Source: Bradyrhizobium algeriense (lineage in GTDB: Bacteria > Pseudomonadota > Alphaproteobacteria > Rhizobiales > Xanthobacteraceae). From it: a stretch of DNA of 64,000 bases. A program made the translations under genes and the position numbers. The stretch is taken from the NCBI RefSeq assembly GCF_036924595.1, contig NZ_JAZHRV010000001.1:806001-870000 (forward strand). Reading direction: 5' to 3'. Numbering within the stretch: the first letter of the stretch is position 1; each line of letters starts with the position of its first letter. This document shows, in pieces, positions 7,291-17,541 of the stretch. The notes under the pieces were generated by a model. It was given only the letters and a program-made list of their open reading frames with translations. It was not told the origin of the DNA and made no database searches.

Positions 7291-8937
7291 CTACGGCCTG
7301 GAGAGGTGTTGCTTCAGCCGCGTGATCTCGTCCTTGGACCAGTCGCGAACATCCGTCACCTCGATCCACGCGTCAACGTAGTGCGCCGGGGCGTAGACGT
7401 GGCCGTAGCCGATCGGCGCTGCGGTCGCCACGAACTTGTCCGCCGCCAGTTGAAGAAGAGTTACGACCGGGTACCACCGCAATTGCGGCGACACGTCCGG
7501 GCCGCGGGGCGGCGTCATCCAATCTGGTTCGCAATAGAGGCTGCGGTACTCGAAAAAGGTCACCGGGTCGCTAGCATATTGGAGGTAGACGACCCGCATC
7601 CGCCCCCATGAGGCATTCGGAGCCGAGAATGGGCCGGCGGCGTTTCCGCCCTGGTTCATGAACCGCACGAACGATCCGTCGCGGAACCGGGGAAGCCAAA
7701 CTGGCGATCCGGGATTGCGGCGGTCGGTGAGGAAACGCCAGAGCTTGCTTGAATAAGGCGGGCCGCTCCACAGTGCGCCGGCGAATGGGTCGTCAAGTAC
7801 TTCAATCAGATCTGTCGACTGTTCGGAGTTCTTGGCGCCAAGGCTAAGACCGTGCAGATAGAGTCGTGGCCGTTTGTCCTTGGGAAGCGTGGTCCAGTAT
7901 CCGTAAACCTCCGTGAAGAGCGCGCGTGCAGCATCGGCGCCGTAGTCCGCTCCAACAAGCAGGTACAGCCAACTCCCGAGATAGGAATATTGCAGGGCAA
8001 CGCTCGCGACGGCACCACGGTGCAGATATTCGACGCTATCCAACGCCGCCGGGTCCACCCAGCCGGTGCCGGTCGGCGTCACCACGATAAGCACGGATCG
8101 GTCGAACCCGCCGACGCGCTTTAATTCTTCCAGCGCGAGCTTGGCGCGCGCTTCCGGCGTGTCTGCCGATCTTAGTCCGACATAGACGCGAATTGGCTCA
8201 AGCGATCTCCTGCCCGAAAAAGCACTGATCTCCTCGCGGGTCGCTCCCAAGGAGATGAACTCCCGTCCCGCCCGTCCGAGCTCATGCCAAGCCAGCAGGG
8301 AAGCGCTGCTGCCGGTCTTCAGAGGGTCCGTTGGTGGCCCAGTCTCCGGTTCGATCAGTTTGTCGAATTCCCGGTAAGACGCATCTGCGACGCGCAGGGT
8401 GACCCGGAAGAGAAGTCCATTGATAACCGATGAGAACAGCGCAAGCGCGGCGATGATGCCAATGATGTGGGAAACCCGCATCGGCAGAAGGCGGTTAACT
8501 TTTATAGCCACGAAGCGGAGCGTCAGCCGAAAGCACCGCGCTAGCGCCAGCAGGATTGCGAAGACCGCCAGTGCAATCAGGGCGACCTCGAATGGATACG
8601 CCGTTTCGACGTACTCGATCTCCATTAGCTCTCGGATCGAATTCTGCCATCCTGCCGCCTGCCAGAGGGAGGCGAGCGCAATCCCCATGCAGCTGATCGC
8701 GGCGGTGAGCCGCACAACCCGCATGAGGCGGCCCTTAGGCTGAGGGAGCTCTATATGGGCCCAGAGCCAACGGCCGAATACGACGATGCCGTATCCGATC
8801 GTCAGAGAACATCCCGAGACAACGCCCTGCGTCAGAAAACTTCGCGGCAGCAGTGACGGCGTCAGAGAGGCGGCAAAAAACAGTGTTCCGAGGAGAAGGC
8901 CGGAGGTAGAGAATGAATGCCATCGCGATCTCGCCAT
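7291..8937 (-). CDS. Membrane-anchored alpha/beta hydrolase (Abhydrolase_9 type)
   Basis: 548 residues from the ATG at 8937, chosen over 8997 because GGGAGG precedes it. The N-terminal half has five or so membrane helices (SGLLLGTLFFAASLTPSLLP, then further hydrophobic spans to about residue 190). The C-terminal half is a soluble alpha/beta hydrolase with the nucleophile motif HGLSLGA at about residue 360. The TPSLLPR stretch and overall plan match the Abhydrolase_9_N plus Abhydrolase_9 family, whose substrate is unknown. Transcribed alone, with the glutaminase remnant upstream. Confidence 0.85.
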   Translation of the reverse strand: MARSRWHSFSTSGLLLGTLFFAASLTPSLLPRSFLTQGVVSGCSLTIGYGIVVFGRWLWAHIELPQPKGRLMRVVRLTAAISCMGIALASLWQAAGWQNSIRELMEIEYVETAYPFEVALIALAVFAILLALARCFRLTLRFVAIKVNRLLPMRVSHIIGIIAALALFSSVINGLLFRVTLRVADASYREFDKLIEPETGPPTDPLKTGSSASLLAWHELGRAGREFISLGATREEISAFSGRRSLEPIRVYVGLRSADTPEARAKLALEELKRVGGFDRSVLIVVTPTGTGWVDPAALDSVEYLHRGAVASVALQYSYLGSWLYLLVGADYGADAARALFTEVYGYWTTLPKDKRPRLYLHGLSLGAKNSEQSTDLIEVLDDPFAGALWSGPPYSSKLWRFLTDRRNPGSPVWLPRFRDGSFVRFMNQGGNAAGPFSAPNASWGRMRVVYLQYASDPVTFFEYRSLYCEPDWMTPPRGPDVSPQLRWYPVVTLLQLAADKFVATAAPIGYGHVYAPAHYVDAWIEVTDVRDWSKDEITRLKQHLSRP

Positions 8938-9069
8938 ACGCCCGCGCCTCCCGATTCCGACGGACCTCAACTTCGTCCAGCAGCTTGTCGCGAGCACCTC
9001 ATGGCCTAGTCTCGCCGTATGTTGAACACCGTTGAACGTTGATTTGACATGCTATCTCAATTTGAGAGC

Positions 9070-9500
9070 CTAACCGACTGGATAACTGCACATCTGAGCC
9101 GACGGGCTAGCGGTGGCGATTGCCCCGCGTTTCGTTTTGCCGTCCTTGCTGAACTGGACGCCCGCAAGCGAATTGAATGGGAATAGCCCGCACCACTCGC
9201 GCCAACCTTCGCGCGAGCGGCCTCAGGCCTGATGAGGTCGCAAACCAACGCAAATACTATGAAGGGTTTGGAGACACTCATGATCGTGAACTTAATGTCG
9301 GCATCCACGGCGGAAGAGATGGTACCGTCCGTCCCGACCACGCCATTGCCGAATACTCGCACGAGAGCTAGATGACCTGAGATATCTCTCCGGTCGCTGT
9401 CTTTGACGCGAGCACGGGACCAACCAGTCGCTGCACTTGCTCACGTGGCGGAAGATGCCCAGTCTCCACTTTCGATACCACCTGAACCAATTCGTACAAT
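9070..9500 (-). pseudogene. N-terminal remnant of a glutaminase (GlsA type)
   Basis: Three frames together rebuild the first half of a glutaminase. ELVQVVSKVETGHLPPREQV ends at a stop near 9370. Next comes VVGTDGTISSAVDADIKFTI, SVSKPFIVFALVCDLI with the catalytic Ser-x-x-Lys of SVSK, then after another frame change LPFNSLAGVQFSKDGKTKRG followed by AIATAS and an early stop at 9070. The catalytic C-terminal half is missing. Glutaminases make glutamate and ammonia from glutamine and in some bacteria serve acid resistance. Confidence 0.75.
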
Positions 9501-9553
9501 ATCTACGAATCTCTCCGAGCAATCGCGCGTCCGGCTAAGGCTTGAAATCCGCA

Positions 9554-9757
9554 CTAATTCAGGGGCTGATTGCGACGCACAATCTTCAGAGTAAGGAGCA
9601 CCAGACCGACCACCAGCAAGAACGCGCCTATAGCTGTAAGTCCATCATACGACAGACTTACACCCGTAGCCGTCAATAACAATCCCAATATCAGCAAAAG
9701 CACGCCCGCAAGCTTTTTGATCAAGAGGGCAGGATTTCCACCTGTAGACGCTGCCAT
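9554..9757 (-). CDS. Small two-helix membrane protein
   Basis: 67 residues from the ATG at 9757 with AGGAG upstream. Two hydrophobic spans (LAGVLLLILGLLLTATGVSL and IGAFLLVVGLVLLTLKIV) joined by a short polar turn, with a basic C-terminus. No family is recognised. It lies about 115 bases downstream of the DUF3611 gene on the same strand and may be co-transcribed. Confidence 0.65.
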   Translation of the reverse strand: MAASTGGNPALLIKKLAGVLLLILGLLLTATGVSLSYDGLTAIGAFLLVVGLVLLTLKIVRRNQPLN

Positions 9758-9870
9758 TGAATCGCTCCTAGACTTGGGATTTTCGTTGTCCTTTGATCCT
9801 GAACTTTCGTCGTGACAGCATGTCGATCTCCTTTTTGCCGAACAACTGGACGTGAGCTGGCGTTACAAGC

Positions 9871-10491
9871 TCAGGCTTGTTCTTCACTAGCGACGAGGGG
9901 GTAGTCCGCAAACTCCACCATCGAGCGAAACAGCAGCCAAAGGCCCATACCGAGGACGGCGATTTCGACCGACAGCGTAACGATGAGAGCCAAGAGGCCG
10001 AGGATATCGCCGGCCGAAACCCAGCTTGCCGGCCCTGCCGTCGTTTGCACGACAGGCACTCCTGCCTGGGGCGCACGAAGGAAGTAGAGCAGGAGTTGGC
10101 TCGCCTCGAGCAGCATGATCAGCAGAGACAGCACGATACCCAACGTGCTTGCTGCAATCCCAACCCAGACGGCGCCCAGCACTGACGATTCCGACGGGCG
10201 ACGATCCGCGTCAGCGACCCGCTTCGCAAGCCGGGTGTAACGATAGAACCAGACGGTGGTGAAGAGCAGGACGAGCAGGCTCATCATCGTCAAATACTGA
10301 ACGAGAACAAGCCCGGCGCGTGTACCGCCACCCGAATCACGGCCAAATACCAGGGCATAGAGGACAAGAGCGACGGGTATCGAGCCGATTGCGATTTGCA
10401 TCCAGAATCCAACCCGTCCGAGACGCGCGAACGTCCTGGCAAGACTGCCGGTTCCCGATGGCTTCAGGACGCCCTGAATCGTGCGGACCAT
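9871..10491 (-). CDS. DUF3611-type integral membrane protein
   Basis: Start set at 10491 (MVRTIQGVLKPSG), with AGAGGT upstream; an in-frame ATG at 10530 is possible. Four or more hydrophobic spans are seen, and the order of segments (ARTFARLGRVGFWMQIAIGS, YLTMMSLLVLLFTTVWFYRY, GIVLSLLIMLLEASQLLLYF, VEIAVLGMGLWLLF) fits DUF3611 proteins, known from cyanobacteria and rhizobia, with no assigned function. Neighbours are membrane and stress genes. Confidence 0.65.
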   Translation of the reverse strand: MVRTIQGVLKPSGTGSLARTFARLGRVGFWMQIAIGSIPVALVLYALVFGRDSGGGTRAGLVLVQYLTMMSLLVLLFTTVWFYRYTRLAKRVADADRRPSESSVLGAVWVGIAASTLGIVLSLLIMLLEASQLLLYFLRAPQAGVPVVQTTAGPASWVSAGDILGLLALIVTLSVEIAVLGMGLWLLFRSMVEFADYPLVASEEQA

Positions 10492-10522
10492 TGCAGAACC
10501 TCTTGCGCCCGTGCGCGTGCTG

Positions 10523-10790
10523 TCATTCATCCGAACCCAACACGATGACGGCAATCAGTGCGATGATGCACCTGACGATCACCGTCTCACCATATCCAAA
10601 TAGCTTTCGCGGCCGCTGATTTTGCAGCAGCAGCAACAACACCGTGCCGTTGTGAAGAAGGGCATCCAGGGTACCCGCGCTCATCGTTGTTATCCGATGC
10701 ATCAAGTCGGGATGGATGCCATTCTCCACCACCGCGAGCATCGTGCCGTTGGCCTGCGCGGCCTGCCTCACGCCTGCAAAGGCGAATAAC
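10523..10790 (-). pseudogene. C-terminal remnant of a GntP-family permease
   Basis: The frame reads GIHPDLMHRITTMSAGTLDA then HNGTVLLLL and CIIALIAVIVLGS, closely matching the last 80 residues of the intact GntP-type permease at 26056-27501 (IDPELMHRITTMSAGTLDA). The other 400 residues are absent. Nucleotide similarity to the intact gene is also evident, so this is a decayed paralogue or duplicated end. Confidence 0.8.
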
Positions 10791-10808
10791 CATCAAGGAA
10801 CGCGGCGA

Positions 10809-11324
10809 CTATTGAGCGAGCGTGGCTACCGCCGCTTTCAATTTCCCTTCCTCCTCATTGGAAAGCGATGTTTTCAGCACACGAGGCTTGTATTGTCCGA
10901 GCTCGGGCAGCACCTTGTCTTCGGTGACGCTCTTGACCAATACAAATAGGGCGGATGAACCCTGCGGGATCGTTTCACCGAGTTTCTTGACGAAATCATC
11001 GTTGATGCCGTAGTCGGCGAGTGAGCCCGAAAGCGCTCCGGCACCTGCACCGGCGAGGCCACCGATCGCCATGCCGGCGAGCGGGTTCAGAAACAAGACG
11101 CCAACGAGCGTACCCCACAAGGCGCCCCACATACCGCCACTGGCCGCACCCATGGCTGTAAGATTAACAGCTTGTTTGACGTGAACTTTGCCGTTGTTGT
11201 CGCGCTCGACAACGCACGCATCCTCTAGATCGATCAAGTGCTCCTTCTGCAATGAGCGTGCCTTGTTCAGCACCTCATCCGCGGTGTGAACGCCATCAAA
11301 GCCAAGGACAACCATGCTGCTCAC
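10809..11324 (-). CDS. DUF1269 membrane protein, copy 1
   Basis: 171 residues. A GTG at 11324 has GGAGGT at ideal spacing; the ATG at 11315 is too far from it. The protein begins MSSMVVLGFDGVHTADEVLN and has a hydrophobic glycine-rich middle (GALWGTLVGVLFLNPLAGMA, then GGLAGAGAGALSGSLADYGI), then NDDFVKKLGETIPQGSSALF typical of DUF1269. A related protein is encoded at 20412-20915. The family is common in stress clusters of alphaproteobacteria; function unknown. The 316 bases upstream hold no gene I can support. Confidence 0.8.
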   Translation of the reverse strand: MSSMVVLGFDGVHTADEVLNKARSLQKEHLIDLEDACVVERDNNGKVHVKQAVNLTAMGAASGGMWGALWGTLVGVLFLNPLAGMAIGGLAGAGAGALSGSLADYGINDDFVKKLGETIPQGSSALFVLVKSVTEDKVLPELGQYKPRVLKTSLSNEEEGKLKAAVATLAQ

Positions 11325-11640
11325 TTGGTACCTCCATTTATCCCGGGCTCGGACGCATTGAGCGTTCACCGGCCATGTGCCGGCGAAGAAGACCGCCGGA
11401 TTCGTGAAAGACTGCGTTGCCGACATCGCTTGCACGTGGGGGCCGTCGAAATCGGACCTCTGGGCTTCCGCGCGGATAGCGCTGGACGATAGGTCTACCG
11501 GCGTAGACTAGTCTATCGGGTAACCACTGAAGGTGATGCGGGGGAAATCCTGATTGATTAGTCCGAAATTCCAACATGGCCGAAAGTCGGCGCACTTTTG
11601 CGATCCTGCCGGAATCCTGCGTCGCGAGAAAGGCGGGTCG

Positions 11641-12276
11641 TCAGCCCGTGACGCGTCGACCTGAGAGGATTTGTGCAATCCACCGCGTCGACGGGCTCTG
11701 CTCGCAAATTGTGAAAGCGGCAATTGTCAGCTGCATGCCGATGAACGCACCGGCAAGGCCCCACATGAACCCCCAGAAAAACACTGCCAGGAGGATCGCA
11801 AAGGGTGAGATGGCAAGCGTTGCGCCTGCAAACCGCGGCTCGATATAACTCCCGCTAAAAAATTGAATCAAATTCATGCCGATAAAGACCGTGGCCGCCG
11901 TTCGAAACGACCCGTATTGCACCAGCGAAAACACGGTAGGAAGAAGCGCGGCCACAAGCGGACCGATAAAAGGAATGTAGTTGAGCGCAAAGGTGATGAC
12001 GCCCCACGCCGGCGCCAGCTCAAGGCCGATGAGCGCAGTGAAAGCCCAGACTGCAAGCCCCGTGAGCAAGCTCATCAACGTACGCACGGCCATGTATTTG
12101 CGGATCTTATGTGCAATCTCACGACAGGTAGAAACCAGCCGCGTGCCGGTCGCGCCGCCCTCGCTAGCCAGATTGCGCTGGATGATGTCGATTTCCAGCA
12201 GACCGAGCATCACGAAGACAAACACCACGAAGAGCACGACAAGGAGGGCGATCAGCCAGGGTTTTGATTGCGTGTC
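11641..12276 (-). pseudogene. AI-2E/PerM-family permease lacking its N-terminal half
   Basis: About 210 residues starting abruptly at the end of the RND gene, with no start codon or ribosome binding site before the conserved part. It holds the later helices of the AI-2E transporter family (KYMAVRTLMSLLTGLAVWAF, NYIPFIGPLVAALLPTVFSL, FSGSYIEPRFAGATLAISPF). Full-length members have about 350 residues with four more N-terminal helices. The first residues (TQSKPWLIALLVV) directly abut the RND stop codon at 12282, so a deletion probably joined the two. Confidence 0.7.
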
Positions 12277-12281
12277 ATGGT

Positions 12282-15200
12282 CTAGACCGTTTCATCGATA
12301 GGCAGTTTCAACCGATTGGTTGGTTTGGAAGCCGTCTTCTTCATCCGCTCGCGCATCCGCTGGAACGTCACATAGAGCATTGGCACCATGAAGATCCCGA
12401 TCGAGCTTGCGGCGAGCATACCGGCGAACACTGCGGTACCGACCGCTCTGCGGCTGAGTTCCGCGGCGCCGGTTGCGATCACGAGCGGCAACAGGCCGAG
12501 GATGAACGCGACCGAAGTCATCATGACCGCACGGAACCGCATATGCGCCCCGAGGATCGCGGCATCCGCGAGCGCTACGCCCGCCTCACGTTGCTCCTTC
12601 GCGAACTCCACGATCAGGATGCCGTTCTTGGCGGCGAGCGCGATCAGCACCACCAGTCCGATCTGGCCGTAGAGATCGAGATTGAGACCGGCGATCTTGA
12701 TGCCGATATAGGATCCGAGCACGCCGACTACGACCGAGAGCAGCACTGGGATCGGGATGATCGTGCTCTCATAGAGAGCTACCAGGAACAGATAAGCGAA
12801 CAGCACCGCAAGCATGAGCACGATCCCGGTTTGGCCTGCGGCCTGCTGCTCCTGATAGGCGGTGCCGGTCCACTCGAAACTGTAGCCCGCGGGCAGCACG
12901 GCATTGGAGATATCAGCCATCGCCGCAATCGCTGTGCCCGAGGAGACTCCTGGCGCGGAACTGCCGTTCACAGTCACCGAGCGATAGTTGTTGTACCGGG
13001 TGATGACTTGCGGCCCAGTCACGATCTTGATGCCGGCCAGCGATCTTAAAGGCACCATCTCGCCGGTATTGTTGCGCACGTAGATCCGCCAGATGTCCGA
13101 AATGTCGGCACGATCGAACGCTTCACCCTGAACGTTGACCTGCCAGGTGCGGCCGAACAGGTTGAAGTTGTTGACGTAGATGCCGCCAAGCGTCGCCTGC
13201 AGGGCAGTGAAGATGTCGCTGATGGTGACGCCCAGCACCTGTGCCTTGCGACGGTCGATATCGAGATATAGGGACGGGTTAGTCGCGGTGAAGGTCGAAA
13301 AGACGCGTGCAAGCCGTGGATCAGCGTTGGCGGCGCCGATTAGCGCGTTCGCGACGCTGGAGATCGCGGCGGGGCTCTGTCCCTCGAGCGCCTGGAGCTG
13401 GTATTCGAATCCGCCGCCGGTGGAGAGCCCGATGATCGGCGGCAGATTGAACGGCAGCACGTTGGCTTGTCGGATCTGCGCGCCGGCCACAAAGGTGCGT
13501 CCGATCAATGCCTGGGCCGAATCTGCCGCCGCCTTGCGATCGGCGAACGGTTTGAGGCGTGTGACGACCAGCGCACTGTTTGGCTGGGAAGCACCATCGA
13601 GCAAGGAAAAGCCGATCACCGCAAGCACGTGATCGACGGCCGGCATCTGCTTCAGGATTTCTTCGATCTGTTGGGTGACTTCGCTAGTTCGCGCCACAGA
13701 CGCGCCGTCCGGCAGTTGCACCGAGGTGAAGAAGGCGCCCTGGTCTTCCTCGGGGAGGAAGCCCGTTGGCGTGATCAGCGACATTCCGAAGATGCCGGCG
13801 GCGAACACCGCGACGAGGAGGAGCGATAGTCCGGCCACGCGCACCAGCCGGCGGACGCCGCCACTGTAGCGATCGCGTAGCCAGTCGATGCCGCCGAGGA
13901 CGCGGCCCATGATGCCGCGCCGAGGGCCGGTGTGACGCAGGAACAGCGCACACAATGCGGGCGACAGCGTCAGCGCATTCAGGGCCGAGATCATCATGGC
14001 GGCACTGATCGTCACCGCAAACTGACGAAACAGTGTGCCGGAGATGCCGGGGATCAATGCGATCGGCACGAACACGGATAGCAACACCAGCGTGATCGCG
14101 ATGATCGGCGCGGTGATCTGCGTCATGGCCTTTTTACTGGCTTCGGCCGGAGAAAGATCCGGCTCTTCCTCCATCACGCGTTCGACGTTCTCCACGACGA
14201 CAATGGCGTCATCCACCACGATGCCGATGGCGAGCACCATCGCTAGCAGCGACACCGTGTTGACCGAATAGCCGAACACGAGCAGGACGGCGAAGGTACC
14301 GACCAAACTCACCGGAACGGCAATGGCCGGAATCACCGTGGCACGGACGTTGCCGAGGAACAGGTAAACCACGATCACCACCAGGACGAAGGCTTCGCCC
14401 AAGGTTCGCAACACCTCCGCGATCGTGTCCCGCACAAAGCTCGTGGAGTCGTATTGCACGAGGTAGCTGAGCCCGGTGGGGAAACGCTTGGACAATCGCT
14501 GCATCGTGGCAGCTACCGCCTGCGCGGTGGTCATGGCATTGGCACCCGGCGCCAGATAGATCGCAATCGGCACGGCGGCGCGGCCGTCGATGCGCGCTTC
14601 GCTGTCGAGATTTTGTGCGCCCATCTCGACGCGGGCAACGTCCTTGACGAGCAGCGACGAACCATCCGAATTGGCACGCAGCACGATGTTGGCGAACTGA
14701 TCGACGGTAGCGAGCCTGCCCAATGTTTGCACATTGAACTGAAACTGCTGGTCATCGCTGATGGGCCGCGCGCCGATGCGGCCGACCGGCGCCTGGACGC
14801 TTTGCGTGCGGATGGCGGCGATGACATCCGCTGGCGTGAGATTGAGGCTGGTGAGCCGCTGCATATCGAACCAGATCCGCATCGAGTAGTTCATCTTGGC
14901 GAAAAGATTCGCCTGGCCAACCCCCGACGTACTCGCAATCGCGTCGAGCACGTTGATGATGGCGTAGTTGGTGATGAAGAGCGGGTCCTGCTGACCGTCG
15001 GCACTGTAGAGCACCAGGAATTGCAGGATCGACGAGGATCTCTTCTGCACCGTTACGCCCTGCTGTTGCACCTCCGTGGGCAACTGCGACAACGATCGTT
15101 GCACGCGGTTGTTGACGTTGACGGTGTTGATGTCCGGATTGGTGCCAAGTGCGAACGAAACTGTCAGCGTGTAGCTACCGTCGTTACCGCTGGTCGATTT

Positions 15201-15437
15201 CATGTAGAGCGCACGATCGACGCCGATCACCTGCGCCTCCAAGGGCTGCGCGACGCTGCTCTCGACGACTTCCGCGGAAGCGCCGGGGAACGTGCCGGCG
15301 ACCGTCACCTGCGGCGGCACGATGTCCGGAAATTGCGCCACCGGGATCTGCATCAACGCCAGCGTGCCGGCGATGGTGATGATGAAAGCGATCACCATCG
15401 AAAGCCGCGGGCGATCGATGAAGATGGCGGACATCAT
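12282..15437 (-). CDS. RND multidrug efflux pump inner-membrane subunit (HAE1 type)
   Basis: 1051 residues, the usual length of AcrB/MexB-type pumps. Starts [20 protein letters not shown] and has the first helix, a large porter loop, [16 protein letters not shown] in the fourth helix region (about residue 405-420) with the proton-relay aspartate pair, a second porter loop and six final helices. It pumps drugs or lipophilic compounds out by proton antiport, as a trimer with a membrane fusion protein and an outer-membrane channel. The membrane fusion protein gene lies immediately upstream and overlaps by four bases. No outer-membrane channel gene is nearby. Confidence 0.95.
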   Translation of the reverse strand: MMSAIFIDRPRLSMVIAFIITIAGTLALMQIPVAQFPDIVPPQVTVAGTFPGASAEVVESSVAQPLEAQVIGVDRALYMKSTSGNDGSYTLTVSFALGTNPDINTVNVNNRVQRSLSQLPTEVQQQGVTVQKRSSSILQFLVLYSADGQQDPLFITNYAIINVLDAIASTSGVGQANLFAKMNYSMRIWFDMQRLTSLNLTPADVIAAIRTQSVQAPVGRIGARPISDDQQFQFNVQTLGRLATVDQFANIVLRANSDGSSLLVKDVARVEMGAQNLDSEARIDGRAAVPIAIYLAPGANAMTTAQAVAATMQRLSKRFPTGLSYLVQYDSTSFVRDTIAEVLRTLGEAFVLVVIVVYLFLGNVRATVIPAIAVPVSLVGTFAVLLVFGYSVNTVSLLAMVLAIGIVVDDAIVVVENVERVMEEEPDLSPAEASKKAMTQITAPIIAITLVLLSVFVPIALIPGISGTLFRQFAVTISAAMMISALNALTLSPALCALFLRHTGPRRGIMGRVLGGIDWLRDRYSGGVRRLVRVAGLSLLLVAVFAAGIFGMSLITPTGFLPEEDQGAFFTSVQLPDGASVARTSEVTQQIEEILKQMPAVDHVLAVIGFSLLDGASQPNSALVVTRLKPFADRKAAADSAQALIGRTFVAGAQIRQANVLPFNLPPIIGLSTGGGFEYQLQALEGQSPAAISSVANALIGAANADPRLARVFSTFTATNPSLYLDIDRRKAQVLGVTISDIFTALQATLGGIYVNNFNLFGRTWQVNVQGEAFDRADISDIWRIYVRNNTGEMVPLRSLAGIKIVTGPQVITRYNNYRSVTVNGSSAPGVSSGTAIAAMADISNAVLPAGYSFEWTGTAYQEQQAAGQTGIVLMLAVLFAYLFLVALYESTIIPIPVLLSVVVGVLGSYIGIKIAGLNLDLYGQIGLVVLIALAAKNGILIVEFAKEQREAGVALADAAILGAHMRFRAVMMTSVAFILGLLPLVIATGAAELSRRAVGTAVFAGMLAASSIGIFMVPMLYVTFQRMRERMKKTASKPTNRLKLPIDETV

Positions 15438-16669
15438 GGCTTGGTGTCCGCTTTGCCGGAGGTGCCCTGATCTGTTTGCGAAGCGGCGTCTCCTGCGCTG
15501 GCCTTCATGCTCGACAGGATCGACGGGCTTGCCGGCCCCGGCGAAACGGTCTGGCCAGGACGAGCCCGCTGCAGACCCTCGACGATCACCGTGTCGCCGG
15601 CCGCAAGTCCGCTGATCACCGCGGCGATGGTTGAGGTCGATTGCCCGAGCTGGATGCGCCGCTGCTCGGCCTTGTTATCGTCGCCAACAGCGAGAACGTA
15701 GTCGCCCCGTTGATCGGAGAGCACCGCGGAGCGCGGGATCGCCAGCACCTCGACCGGCTGGACGCCTTCCAGCACGACGGTGGCGAATTCGCCATCGGTC
15801 AACTCGTGAACGGTGACGCCTGCCGCGGAAGGAGCGCGCAGGATTGGATTGGCGATCTCGCCCCGCACGGTGATCGTGTCGGTGTTTTGCGCGATGGTGT
15901 TGTCGACGAAATTCAGTTTTCCGGACTGGCCGTACATGCGGCCATTTGGCAGTCGGAGCCTGATCACCACGGCTTCGAGGCCGCCTTGCGGCCCGTAGCG
16001 TTCGCGCAGTTCCAGCCCCTGGCGCAGCGGCACCGGGAAGGTGACATACATCGGGTCCTGGCTGACAATCGTGGTCAGCACGCCCGAGCTTGGACTGACG
16101 ACGTTGCCTCCAGTCACCGCCGTGCGTCCGATCTTTCCGTCGATCGGCGCGCTGATCACGGTGTAGTCGAGATTGATTTGGGACGCCTGGACTTGCGCCT
16201 GTGCGGCCTGCACCTGGGCCTCCAGGCTGCGCTCGTTGGCGATCGCCGCGTCGTAGGTCGATTGTTGCCCGGCTGGGCCTCCGAGCAGCGTACGCGCGCG
16301 CTTTGTCGTTAACTTGGCGTTTTCGAGTGTCGCTTGGAGCTGAGCCACCTGCGCCTGTTTCGAGGCGAGATCGGCCTCGAAGGGGCCGCGCTCGAGCCGA
16401 TAGAGCTGATCGCCCTTCTTGATCTCGGCGCCCTCGTCGAACAGGCGCTGCTCCAAAAAAGCGGTGACGCGGGCGACGACGTTGACCCGATTGATCGCCT
16501 CGATCCGTCCTAGGAATTCGCTGGTCTCGGTGATCGGTCGTCGTGTCGCTTCGATGACTCCGACCGCAGGTGGTTCACCCGGGGCAGGTTGTGTCCGGCC
16601 CGCCCCGCTGGTGATGATCGTCAGGAGGCTTGCCGCCAGCAATCTGATTGCGATGCCAGCAAGGTCCAT
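15434..16669 (-). CDS. RND efflux membrane fusion protein (AcrA/MexE type)
   Basis: 411 residues with a signal peptide ([20 protein letters not shown]). The biotinyl-lipoyl and hairpin parts ([40 protein letters not shown], a coiled coil to about residue 160) and the barrel region ([40 protein letters not shown]) are in the usual order. There is no lipobox cysteine, so it is probably not a lipoprotein. It links the inner-membrane pump to an outer-membrane channel in the periplasm. First gene of a two-gene unit; the ATGA overlap with the pump gene indicates translational coupling. Confidence 0.93.
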   Translation of the reverse strand: MDLAGIAIRLLAASLLTIITSGAGRTQPAPGEPPAVGVIEATRRPITETSEFLGRIEAINRVNVVARVTAFLEQRLFDEGAEIKKGDQLYRLERGPFEADLASKQAQVAQLQATLENAKLTTKRARTLLGGPAGQQSTYDAAIANERSLEAQVQAAQAQVQASQINLDYTVISAPIDGKIGRTAVTGGNVVSPSSGVLTTIVSQDPMYVTFPVPLRQGLELRERYGPQGGLEAVVIRLRLPNGRMYGQSGKLNFVDNTIAQNTDTITVRGEIANPILRAPSAAGVTVHELTDGEFATVVLEGVQPVEVLAIPRSAVLSDQRGDYVLAVGDDNKAEQRRIQLGQSTSTIAAVISGLAAGDTVIVEGLQRARPGQTVSPGPASPSILSSMKASAGDAASQTDQGTSGKADTKP

Positions 16670-16727
16670 TGTCCGCTCCTTGCACTGACTCAGAACTGCG
16701 CCGGGTCAATGCTTCATCAGGGCCTCG

Positions 16728-16970
16728 CTACTGCCGCTGTGTCCGATTGCTGCGCGCGGGCTCGTCATACCCTTTGCGACGGCTATAGAATATCAGCGCG
16801 ATCAGGCCGCAGCCGGACACCAGCACCAGGATTGCTGCTGCTCCCAAGATGATGTTGCCGTAAAGCGGCATTGATGGAGCCGCTTGCCACACCGACACGC
16901 AGTACCAGGTTGCCCCGACGAGAAGAGCTGCCAGCAAGGCCGCGAGGAGCCATCGGTTCGTGTTGCGCAC
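16728..16970 (-). CDS. Small two-helix membrane protein
   Basis: 80 residues from a GTG at 16970 with GGAGG five bases upstream. Two spans are seen: WLLAALLAALLVGATWYCVS near the start and ILGAAAILVLVSGCGLIALI in the middle, then a basic tail (FYSRRKGYDEPARSNRTQRQ). No family is recognised. It lies about 85 bases downstream of the Tat-exported repeat protein on the same strand. Confidence 0.6.
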   Translation of the reverse strand: MRNTNRWLLAALLAALLVGATWYCVSVWQAAPSMPLYGNIILGAAAILVLVSGCGLIALIFYSRRKGYDEPARSNRTQRQ

Positions 16971-17056
16971 GGTTCCTCCATCAATCTGGTAGGACTTGCA
17001 CGGTCCTCGTGTAGAAAACTTCAGCTCGTAGATTGCGGGAGTTGCGCGAAGCGCTT

Positions 17057-17524
17057 CTAGTACCACCGCCATCCGCAACGGCGACGACCGCGATCCCACC
17101 AGCAGACCCAGCGACGCCTGCGCGGCGGCGGGCGACCCCAACCGGGAGTGGGGCCCCAGCCCGGAGTAGGCCCCCAACCGGGAGTGGCACCCCAACCGGG
17201 AGCGGGCGACGGACCCCACTGCCATCCGCAACGGCGACGACCGCGATCCCACCAGCAAACCCAGCGACGCGTGCGCGGTGGCGGGCGACCCCAGCCCGGG
17301 GCAGATCCCCAACCGGGGCTGGGCCCCCAACCGGGAGTAGGCCGCGGTCCCCACCACTGCGCTTGAGCCACAAGGTCAGACGGTTTGCCGGCTAGACCCA
17401 GATCAGGTGGGACCGGCATCGCCTCCGCGGTCTCAATGAAGCGAACACCGATTGCGCCGACCGCTGCGGCGGCAACGGCCTTCTGTGCAAGGCCAAGGAA
17501 AGCACGGCGGGTGGGAGCATTCAT
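17057..17524 (-). CDS. Tat-exported Trp/Gly/Pro/Arg-rich repeat protein
   Basis: 155 residues from the ATG at 17524 with AGGAG upstream. The N-terminus MNAPTRRAFLGLAQKAVAAA has a twin-arginine signal, with cleavage likely after ETAEAMP. The mature part is low-complexity: runs of PGWGPTPGWG lead into PPPRRRRWVCWWDRGRRRCG, and this whole unit of 51 residues occurs twice. Each unit carries two cysteines and many arginines, giving a strongly basic periplasmic protein. Similar short Arg/Trp-rich Tat proteins occur in Bradyrhizobium and are often annotated as protamine-like; function unknown. Just downstream of the HdeD-type gene on the same strand. Confidence 0.75.
   Translation of the reverse strand: MNAPTRRAFLGLAQKAVAAAAVGAIGVRFIETAEAMPVPPDLGLAGKPSDLVAQAQWWGPRPTPGWGPSPGWGSAPGWGRPPPRTRRWVCWWDRGRRRCGWQWGPSPAPGWGATPGWGPTPGWGPTPGWGRPPPRRRRWVCWWDRGRRRCGWRWY
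17071..17376 (-). repeat. 153-bp imperfect tandem duplication in coding DNA
   Basis: The sequence atccgcaacggcgacgacc starts at 17071 and again at 17224, and similarity continues for about 150 bases. It encodes the two 51-residue units of the Tat-exported protein. Confidence 0.8.
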
Positions 17525-17541
17525 CGTCTTCTCCTCTTTTG

